A stretch of DNA of 64,000 nucleotides, from NCBI GenBank assembly GCA_949152475.1, contig OX424558.1:36962651-37026650 (forward strand), written 5' to 3'. The number at the start of each line of letters is the position of its first letter. The first letter of the stretch is position 1. Positions 56,278 through 64,000 of this stretch are shown here, piece after piece. This DNA is from Terebella lapidaria. Lineage: Eukaryota; Annelida; Polychaeta; Terebellida; Terebellidae. Position numbers and translations under genes: made by a program. Under the pieces are notes generated by a model that worked only from the letters and a program-made list of their open reading frames with translations, was not told the DNA's origin and ran no database searches.

Positions 56278-59200
56278 TTATCTCGCCTTCAGAAATAGTA
56301 TGTCCAGCCATACTAAAAGTATAGCTAACGCTCTTCCAAGGTATAACAGCCACGGGAGCCATGCAGGCAGCCTCGGAGGCTCAGGCCGTACAGCCATCTC
56401 CCTCGGAACGGAAGTGCCACGTGACTTGGCCCGGGTGGGTGCTGGCGCTTCTGTAGCACAATATGCCCAATCTCCGAGCCTCTGCGGCGCCCTCCGACTC
56501 CGTCTCGGTCGTCTTGCCTCCACCGTCTCGTCCGGCTCCACATCCGGCTCCGCGTCCGTCACCTCCCTAGGGTCCTCCGGTTCTCCTGCGCCCGACGCGT
56601 CCTCCGCGGCCGTCACCTCCGGTCCGTCCATCTCGTCCTCCCTCGACGCCTCCGCATCCTCCACCTCCTCCGCAGGGTCTCCGCCACCAGTGCGAACACA
56701 AGGGGCCTGTTCAGGAGTGTACGGGCACGTCTTAAGATGGTCAATATGGACTTCCTTCGGCGCGTCCGTCGGGGACTTCTGGATTTTAACACGCCAGCCC
56801 AGTTGGGCGTCCACGACCAGGTAAGGTCCTGTCCAACCCAACCCGAGCTTCGGTCGAGCCTTCGGTGGATACCAGTACAGTACCCAGGTACCAACTGGAA
56901 ACCGTCTCCGTGCCGCCTTAAGATCATGGTTTTTCTTCTGCCGCACCGTAGCCGCCTTCATCTGAGTACGGGCATACTCGTGAGCGATGGCAGTGGCTTC
57001 TCTCACCCACTCCACATACTCGTGTGAGCACGCAGGTGGGGCCTCCTCCCTCCCTTCAGGGTCCGTCTGATACATCAGATCGAGAGGAGTAGTCGCCTCC
57101 CTGCCCGTCATCATCCGATTCGGCGTGCAGCCCGTACTGTCATGGACAGAAGCCCGGTACGCAGACGTCACATATGGTAACCAGTCATCCCAGTCGTCAT
57201 GGTGGTCATTGACGACCGCGGATAACATCTGGAGGAGCGACCGGTTGAATCGCTCCACCATGCCGTTAGATTGCGGGTGATATGGGCTAGCATGGATCTT
57301 CTCGCTGCCCAATATCGTGGCTAGCTCTCGGAAGAGGCCGGATTCGAATTCTCGGCCCATATCTGAGAAAATACGGGCCGGAGCTCCCCATCTACACACA
57401 AACTCCGTGAAGAACACGTCCGCTACCGTCTGCGCCCTATGGTCAGGCATCGCGTAGGCCTCCGTCCATCGAGTGAAACAATCTGTGATGACGAGAACGT
57501 ACCGCTGCCCCCTCTTTGAGATCACGCCAATCTCCAGCACGTCCATCGCCACCCTCTCTAGACGGTCACCCACCGGTGCATTACTCATGGGCTGATACCG
57601 GGGCCCTGGCCGTGGTTTCCGCGCACTGCACCTCGGACAGGCTCCGCACCAAGTCTCGACGTCCTTCGTCATCCCGCACCAGTACATCCGTGCCTTGATC
57701 TTCCGGAGCGTCCGGCTGACACCTTGATGTCCCCCAAGAGGCCGATCATGGACTTCCTTCAGGACTGCCTTCCGCACACTGTAGGGTATGAGGAGCTGGA
57801 GTAGGGGCTCCTTCTGCCAGTCCACCTGTGCACGGCGGAAAAGGAGTCCGTCCTTCACAACCAGCTGGTCCCACTGCTGCCAGTAGGCCTTCACTGCGTG
57901 GCTCTTAGTCCTCACATCTGTCCATTCCGGTCTCTCGTCAGCCGCCGTCTTCCAATCGAGTATATGGCGAAGGTCCGGGTCAGAGCTCTGCAGAGTCTTG
58001 AGCTCCTCCGCAGAGTAACCAACCCATCTTTCCTCCGCGGCTCCGGAGGTAGAGAGGTCCGACACACTTGTGGAGTCTTCGCTCGGCTTCCGGAGGTTTC
58101 GTCGGCGCCGCGGCTCCGGAGGGTCCTCTGCATCGACGACTGGGGTGATCCTCTTCACCAAGGGCAGAACAGAGGTCCGGCCGTTGACCTCCGCGCTCCG
58201 CACCTCGAAGTCCATCCTCCCCAGTCCATCTCCGCAAAAGTCATCCTCCTGCCAGCGCCGTCCTTCCTCCGGTCGCAAAGAGAGCAAGAGCCCCACAAGG
58301 CCATCCCAGTTCTCCCCACTCAGGGGAGGGAGAAGCTCCTCGTCTGAACCTCCCTCGTCCTCCGTTCCTCCACATCCTTCTCTCTTACACTGCCGACACC
58401 GGGACATGCCGTCCGCGTTGCTATGCCTCACTCCGGGACGAATCTCACAGCGAAAGTCATAGCTTGCGATCCGTGCTGCCCAGCGGGCTATCATGCCCTC
58501 CGCATCCCTGAAATTAAGAAGCCATCTCAGGGAAGCATGGTCGGTCCTGAGCAGGAACTTCCGGCCCCATAGGTAGTGGCGAAAGTGGTGTATCATCGCC
58601 ACCATCGCAAGGAGTTCCCTCTTCGTGGTACAGTAGTTCCTCTGGGTGGTACGCAAGGAACGACTGGCATAAGCGATCACTCTCTCCTGACCCTCGCGGA
58701 CCTGGGAAAGGACTCCTCCTATGCCGTACCCACTCGCATCCGTGTCCAGGACGAAATCCTGGGTAAAGTCCGGGTAGACCAGCAGAGGGCTCTTCGTGAG
58801 GGGTTCCTTCAGCGCCTCAAAGGCCTCCTGGCAGGCGTCCGTCCATCTGTAGGGGACATCCTTCTTCAGGAGGGCTGTGAGTGGACCCGCCTTCGTGGCA
58901 AAGTTCTTGATGAACCGCCGGTAGTACCCGACGAAGCCAAGGAAGCACCTCAGCTCCGCCAGGTCCCGGGGAGGCTCGTAGCGCTTCACAGCCTCCACCT
59001 TCTCCGGGTCGCACTCAACGCCTCGCCGAGACACCTTGTGGCCCAGGAAACGGAATTCCCTCTGAAGTAGCTGGCACTTCGAGGGCTTCAGCTTCAAGCC
59101 CGCCTCCCGGAGCCTCTGGAACACATCCCTCAGGTTGCTCAGCGCCTCCGCCAGATCACTCCCGATGCAGATCACGTCGTCCAGGTACACGAAACACCTT

Positions 59201-59670
59201 CTCCACTGCAGCCCTCGCAGTGCAAGCTCCATGAGCCTCTCAAAGGTGGCTGGGGCGGTTGCAAGACCAAACGGCATCACGCGGAACTGGTATAATCCGC
59301 TCCTCGTGGTGAACGCTGTCTTCCCCTTGTCCTCCTTCTCCATCTCCACCTGCCAGTACCCGCTCGCCAAATCGAGCGTGGAGAAGTACTGGGCCCCTGC
59401 CAGAGTGTCGAAGCTCTCGTCTATCCTGGGCAAAGGATAAGCATCCTTTCTCGTCACATCATTGAGTTTCCGGTAGTCCACACAGAACCTTGTGGTTCCG
59501 TCCTTTTTACGGACGTGGACTACGGGAGACAACCACGGACTATCACTGGGCTCTATCACTCCCGCTTTCAACATCTTGTCCACCTCTGCCTCTATAAGCT
59601 CCTGCTGCTTGTAGGGCGCTCTACGGAGGGGCTGCTTGATGGGTCTGTGATCTCCTGTATCTATCGTGTG
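56278..59670 (-). pseudogene. pol: E3 pol: RT, RNase H, integrase, with a C-terminal hydrophobic tail
   Basis: In frame with the protease part but separated by a TGA at 59671-59673. The text continues directly after the stop (HTIDTGDHRPIKQPLRR), as Gypsy Pol does before RT. Counting from 59583: RT with FCVDYRKLN (32-40) and YLDD (about 131); RNase H with LDTDAS (about 280); HHCC finger ending WCGACPRC (about 645); DDE core with MDVLEIG, FSDMGREFE and MVERFNRS (675-778); and GPY/F WTGPYLVV (about 918). Unusually, after the basic Arg/Pro end typical of Gypsy Pol, about 60 residues follow. They end in a hydrophobic LPWLLYLGRALAILLVWLDI segment. Confidence 0.92.
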
Positions 59671-61118
59671 TCACACCAGTGACGTCCGTCCTAGTCCCCC
59701 GTCTTCCCCTGTGAACACATCCGTGAAGTCCAAAATCAGGTTGCAGAGGTCCTGGACCTCCGCAGGAGTCAGTGCGGAGGTAACACCCTCCAACAGTGGC
59801 TGCAAGTGCGGAGGTAGCGGCTCCGCACCCCGTCTCTGCAGAGGCATGCATCCTGCCACGCACTGCTCCGCGTCTCCGAAGGGAGAAGGCTCCGCACAGT
59901 CCGGTTGATGTTGACTCGGCACCGGCATTACCTCCTCAACCTCATGTAGGTGTGCCAGCAGGCTTCCTCCTGGTATCGTCACCTCGTGCTCCTCCGTGTT
60001 AAGGAGAAGCACCGTCACCTCGTCTCCACACGGCTCTACCAGGGCTCTTCCCATCGTCACGTCACCATCGGTTGGCGGCTGCACGAGGCCGACTCGTGGT
60101 CGCCTCGTACCAGGTGTACCGTCGATCAGAAGGGAGACCAGGACTTCGGACCACGCCGGGAGACTAATGGGATCCCCCGCACGTAGCCCTAGGACCGTTG
60201 GCTCCGGTCTCTCACTCAGGAACACCGTCCGCTCTTCTACTTTCATCTCTCCACGGGCGAGGTCGAGTGTGGCGCCCAGAGTGTGTAGTACGTCCATACC
60301 GAGCACTCCAGGCATCCCCACACGTCCTATGACGACTTCTGATGGTACATCCAAGTCCCCCAGATGCAGGATGGTAGGGAGCGTGCCGAGGACATCAAGG
60401 TAGTCTCCCGTTGCTGCGCGTAGGGCGATCCTCGAGGTCCTCAGACGCTCCTTCACATGGTCAGGTAACTTATCAAAAACAGAAACATCCACAACTGTGG
60501 AAACAGCACCCGTGTCAACCAGGAGGTTGATTTCTCGTCCCTCAAGGCGACATCGGGCGTACCAAGCTAAGGGTTTAGGTTTGGTGAACTTTATACAGGA
60601 CAAGGGAAGCTCCGCATCCCTCTCGGGCATGACACCCGGAGTCTCGGCCTCAGTATGTACAGTTGACAGAGGAGGGCCGTCCTCCCCCTCAGGTAAGACA
60701 CCTGGAGTCGTACGAACATCACGAACATCAATATTTACAGTAGACAGAGAAGGGTTCACCTTCCCCTCAGGTAAGACACCTGGAGTCGTAGGCACATCAA
60801 CATCATCATCAATGCTATTTACAGTGGACTGAGAAGGGTTCGCCTCCCCCTCAGGTAAGACACCTGGAGTCGTAGGTACATCACAAACATCAGTATCATC
60901 AGGCACATCATGAACATCAGTAACATCAACTGTATCATCAGAGTCACCTCCGCAAATATATTCCCATATGAGGTCGCAGAGACTATCCCTGCTGGTAACT
61001 CTATTCACACTATGTACAGATCCTGCATCTCCACCTTCCGTCTCGTCTTGTCGCCTTCTAATCCTGACCTGTGCTTGCCAGGAATTGCCCGTCGTCTCGG
61101 CGTCAGAAACGGGCCCCT
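59671..61118 (-). pseudogene. pol: E3 pol, linker and protease part, ending at a premature TGA
   Basis: The frame is -1 to gag and is open from the gag stop through 59671. After a long acidic, Val/Thr/Pro-rich linker with repeats of TTPGVLPEGE, it encodes an aspartic protease with DTGAVSTVVD (near 60500-60530) and the LGMDVL segment. The frame stops at TGA (59671-59673), where a CGA codon would continue Pol, so a single C-to-T change explains the break. The protease cuts Gag and Pol. Confidence 0.85.
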
Positions 61119-61128
61119 CTAGTTTGAC
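61085..61128 (-). promoter_or_regulatory. Candidate -1 frameshift signal between E3 gag and pol
   Basis: Gag ends TCG TCA AAC TAG, so GTCAAAC (61128-61122) is placed before the stop exactly as GGGAAAC is in E2. The pol frame is -1 and reads on as GTC AAA CTA GAG. Downstream GCCCG and CGGGC can pair around an 18-base loop. The P-site bases are not a canonical XXXY, so the call rests on geometry and frame. Confidence 0.5.
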
Positions 61129-63035
61129 GAGAGGTCCTCCGTCTCTAACTCCTCCTCAAGGACGTCCTCGTCCTCCAGCTGCTTCAGCAGGAGCGCCAGG
61201 GACTTGACATCCTTCGGTCTCTGGGGACACTCCCTACTCAGGTGTCCGGGTTGTCGGCACAGCCAGCACTCCCGGTCCCGACCTCGAGGTCCCTGTGCCG
61301 AGGTCGTCCGCGGAGTCGTCACTCCCTCCACCTTCTTCAAGACCGTCCCCATCAGTTCGATCAGCTGGTCCATCTTCTGGGCCTGGGTCTCGAACATTCC
61401 CTCGAAGTAGGGAAGTCGAGGCCCAAAGCCACTCTTCTTGTCGTCCTTCTTCGGTGGAGGCCGACCCCCCTTGGTGAAGGCCATCACATCATGTGGCGCC
61501 TCCACCGGTTTCTCATCCTCCACCAAGGCGTGGACTGCACGCACTGGCTTGCGGTTGACACTTTCATACTGGGTGATGAAAGCCGTCGCCTCTTCCAGGG
61601 TCTTCATGTCCTTCATCAGGGCCATGAGCTTCATGTCACCGTCCCCGTGACCCTTCAGGAAGCTTTCCAATGCGATGGTCTCGTGAGCCTCATCCCCGAG
61701 GTGTGGATAAGACCTCTCAACCAACCGCCGGATATGTTGAGCAAAGGCCTGCGGCGTCTCCCCAGTCTTCCGCGTCCTGCTTCGTAACGCCGCCCTGTAG
61801 GTCTCTTCTTGGCAGGCGGGGTCGAAACGCTTGGCCAGTTTCTCCACGAGGAGATCCCAGTCCTTGTACTGGTCCGGTTTCATCCCCGTGAGGATCCGCC
61901 TCGCATCTCCCGTCAAGCTGCTTGCCAGGTACAGCCCCCGTTCCATCTTTCCCCATCTATTGACTTCGGCGATCACCGAGAAGTGGCTCAAGTATTCAGG
62001 CCACTCCATCGAGACACCGTCATACTTGTCCGGGAACATCTGTCTCCGTCGCTCCGCAGGTGCCGGTGCAAATGCGGAGGAGGATGAGGTGCTCCCGTCG
62101 GAGTCACTCCTCCAGCCTCGCCGTCCCTGCGGACCCGAAGACCGTCGACGTCCCCGATGAGAGAGGGTACTCTCGGTGGTAGACCCGTCTGTCTCCGAAT
62201 CCGTATCTCTCCTCCTCTGCCGCTCCTGGGGTGTTACTGGAGCGGTTACCTGTCCGGGCTGGACGGCCGGTGGTCCTTGGTGGTAGTAGACCACCGGTAC
62301 TGGCTGCGGAGGCGGCGCTCCCATCTGCGGAGCCATCTGTGGCAGTTGCTGCGGAGCCACCTGCGGAGCCATCACGAGCTCATACATCGGCGGAGCCGGC
62401 TGTACTGCGGAGGCCGTCGGCTGCGGAGCATACGCAGCTCCTCCCATCTGCGGAGGTGGTACAGCTCCCATCGTGCGGCCGGCGGCTGCTCCGTGCCCCA
62501 CATCACGGCTGGAAGGCCCGGCTCGGGACTGATCATGGCTCAGCCCCCTCTCTTCCTGCCACCCTCTCTGGACCGAAGGTCCCCCGTGGGTGAGAGACCT
62601 CAGAAAGGATGGGGAAGTTGCTCGCTGCCTCCTCTCGGCTGATCGGGTTCTTCCTCGTCCCTCTGATGCGGCTCGTCCTCTGCCTCGCAGGTAGTCCTCA
62701 GACACGAGGATCTCGCTGTCCCCCAGGTAAGAGCTGGGTCTCCCCAAAACTCTACTGAGCCCTGGGCTCTCGCGGACCCTCTGCAGGTAGCGTTCCCGCT
62801 CTCGCCTCCTGTCATGTTCCGTCCATCCAGACCACTCGGGGGTCTCCTCACTCCGGATGGAGCGAGGACATCTGTCATCACCAGCTCCGGAGGCCTCTGA
62901 TCTTCCGGAGTCCTCCGGACCCGCGTCCTCAGATTGTCTTCCGCACTCCTCTGCGTTACCAGATCCTCCGCACTTCTCCGATCTTCCCTCGTCTTCCGCG
63001 GAGGACTTCAGATCCTTTCCCTCTGTTTCGGACAT
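61119..63035 (-). CDS. gag: E3 gag (638 aa)
   Basis: The frame is open upstream through the primer site into the LTR, but the first methionine after the primer site (63035, MSETEGKDL) is the likely start. It encodes an acidic Ser/Glu-rich N-terminus, an Arg/Ser-rich region, a Pro/Gln/Met/Ala-rich stretch with repeated APQ, and then the retrotransposon capsid domain (WPEYLSHFSVIAEVNRWGKM near residue 340 and onward). One zinc knuckle, CWLCRQPGHLSREC (about 587-600), of the form CX2CX4HX4C, follows. It ends TAG at 61119. The protein packages element RNA. No break is seen. Confidence 0.9.
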   Translation of the reverse strand: MSETEGKDLKSSAEDEGRSEKCGGSGNAEECGRQSEDAGPEDSGRSEASGAGDDRCPRSIRSEETPEWSGWTEHDRRRERERYLQRVRESPGLSRVLGRPSSYLGDSEILVSEDYLRGRGRAASEGRGRTRSAERRQRATSPSFLRSLTHGGPSVQRGWQEERGLSHDQSRAGPSSRDVGHGAAAGRTMGAVPPPQMGGAAYAPQPTASAVQPAPPMYELVMAPQVAPQQLPQMAPQMGAPPPQPVPVVYYHQGPPAVQPGQVTAPVTPQERQRRRDTDSETDGSTTESTLSHRGRRRSSGPQGRRGWRSDSDGSTSSSSAFAPAPAERRRQMFPDKYDGVSMEWPEYLSHFSVIAEVNRWGKMERGLYLASSLTGDARRILTGMKPDQYKDWDLLVEKLAKRFDPACQEETYRAALRSRTRKTGETPQAFAQHIRRLVERSYPHLGDEAHETIALESFLKGHGDGDMKLMALMKDMKTLEEATAFITQYESVNRKPVRAVHALVEDEKPVEAPHDVMAFTKGGRPPPKKDDKKSGFGPRLPYFEGMFETQAQKMDQLIELMGTVLKKVEGVTTPRTTSAQGPRGRDRECWLCRQPGHLSRECPQRPKDVKSLALLLKQLEDEDVLEEELETEDLSSN

Positions 63036-63074
63036 CTCGGGCTCGTTCTTCTGAGCTGTATGCTTCTTCGAAGG

Positions 63075-63092
63075 ATCCTGGTCACGGCACCA
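63075..63092 (-). other. E3 primer-binding site, tRNA-His
   Basis: On the minus strand TGGTGCCGTGACCAGGAT lies six bases after the LTR end. The first twelve bases are complementary to tRNA-His, and all eighteen equal the E1/E2 site although the lineages otherwise differ. Confidence 0.8.
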
Positions 63093-63098
63093 AGTTTC

Positions 63099-64000
63099 TG
63101 TAGCGATTTTACGATTGATGGTTATTTGGTGCCGTGGTTGTTTCTCGTTGTGTTTATTTTTTCGTATAGTCTTTTTGTAGTACCTCTCGTCTCTGCGTCC
63201 GAACGCTATAGACAATTAATAGTGAGACGTCCGCAATTCCATAGTATTTCTCTGGTTAGAGAAAAGTGCTGAAGACATATTAATTCAAAGACACGGGTTT
63301 TATTACCAAATTCGACAAGTTACTCACTCACAAAATATATGAAATGTTTCCCCAAATTACACAGTGACCAGGTTTAAACTAAGTCACCGGGCTTTACAAT
63401 AATAAAAGGTTACACCGGGTCCAGGTTTAGACTAAGACCCTGCTTTAACTTTAGGCATCCGAACTAGCGTCAGTCTCTTCCCACGCGAAGTCCATGCGGA
63501 GGTGAAGGTTCCCTGGCTCCGCAATTCTTCCGTCTCCAGAGGTAGATACTTGCGGAGGTCGTCTCGACGTCGTCCGCGGAGGTGTTGCCGGTGCGGAGGT
63601 CCTCTGTCTCTGCGGAGGTCTTCCGCGCTGCGGAGGTCTTCTCTCTGCGGAGGTCTTCCGCGCTGCGGAGGTCCCGAGGCTCCGCAGAGGCTCCTCGTCC
63701 TTGCGGAGGGTCCTCCGCACGTCTGCTACACCTCCCTCGTCCGCGGGTGCGGAGGGTCGTCACCTGCGGAGACTGGGTGTCTCCGCACGTCGGGAAACTT
63801 CCCTCGCCACTCCGCGGGTGCGGAGTTTCGTCAGAGACGTCCTTCACAAGTCCGCGGGTGCGGAGGTTCATCTAATGCGGAGACGGAGTGTCTCCGCACA
63901 TCGGGGAACGTCCCTCACAGGTCCGCGGGTTGCGGAGGTCTACCAGAGACTTCCCTCACGCTTGCACCAGTGTGCAAGAAGAGATCGCCGCCTTGCCGTC
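63099..64000 (-). repeat. E3 5' LTR, cut by the window end
   Basis: It matches 53467-54368 with few differences, begins TGTAGCGATT on the plus strand, and continues past the window. Confidence 0.9.

Larger units (their letters stand above)
53467..64000 (-). mobile_element. E3: Ty3/Gypsy LTR retrotransposon of a second lineage, cut by the window end
   Basis: On the minus strand the order is 5' LTR (63099 to beyond 64000), tRNA-His primer site, gag, pol, ORF3 and 3' LTR (53467-54814). The LTR, at 1348 bp, is much longer than that of E1/E2 and full of TGCGGAGG words. It is inserted into intron 2 of receptor copy D after GACTG. Gag is open; pol has one in-frame TGA; ORF3 shows one -1 displacement. 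From the LTR length the element would be about 11 kb and lose about 450 bp to the window edge. Confidence 0.93.

Noticed and set aside
63125..63140. Second tRNA-His-like primer site inside the E3 LTR (TGGTGCCGTGG)
   Set aside because: It lies inside the LTR on the antisense strand and matches only about ten bases, so it cannot act as the primer site; probably coincidence.

Overview
The window is eukaryotic and metazoan. It shows short phased exons with GT-AG introns, a tRNA-derived SINE, several satellite families and three long Ty3/Gypsy LTR retrotransposons with tRNA-His primer sites. The AGGTCA-rich repeats that end in a short hairpin, and the ectodomain style of the host genes, resemble what I recall from marine invertebrates, especially molluscs. 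That taxon guess is from memory and unverified.

The host component is a tandem family of small type I membrane proteins, all on the minus strand. Copy A has only its signal-peptide exon in the window (126-195). Copy B has exons 1-3 (15406-16447) and a frameshifted stalk. Copy C is complete, with five exons and 405 residues (25832-27817). Copy D keeps stalk, membrane and tail exons (49530-50460), followed by two partial duplicates. Upstream sequence is also shared between copies (about 196-1719, 16448-16730 plus 23800-24250, and 27818-28220 plus 33077-34800). The units therefore arose by segmental duplication and were later pushed apart by insertions.

Mobile elements make up most of the window. 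E1 (4484-15056, plus strand) and E2 (34962-48918, minus strand) are subfamilies of one Gypsy lineage in opposite orientation. E3 (53467 to beyond 64000, minus strand) is a second lineage. All share the layout LTR, tRNA-His primer site, gag, pol in the -1 frame, an extra ORF 3' of pol, and LTR. In E2 the gag-pol junction carries a GGGAAAC slippery heptamer directly before the gag stop, followed by a stem-loop. The extra ORF of both lineages encodes Cys/His fingers, a basic stretch and a C-terminal coiled coil and does not look like an envelope protein. It is the best candidate here for something undescribed. E1 is decayed: gag is frameshifted and duplicated and integrase is deleted, yet its ORF3 is open. 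E2 has intact pol and ORF3 and a gag with two frameshifts. E3 has an intact gag and one stop codon in pol.

Between the elements lie repeats: a possible solo LTR (2346-2988), a 54-bp coding minisatellite (15275-15635), a 39-bp array (17320-17768), a large 20-bp array with an inverted part bounded by about 65-bp inverted repeats (17770-22449), a 154-bp tandem unit interrupted by a SINE (22519-23225), AGGTCA repeat blocks (24880-25445 and 28670-32935) and an (AT)n tract. A 1476-bp tandem triplication (49770-54197) joins receptor exons to E3 LTR fragments and makes chimeric exons.
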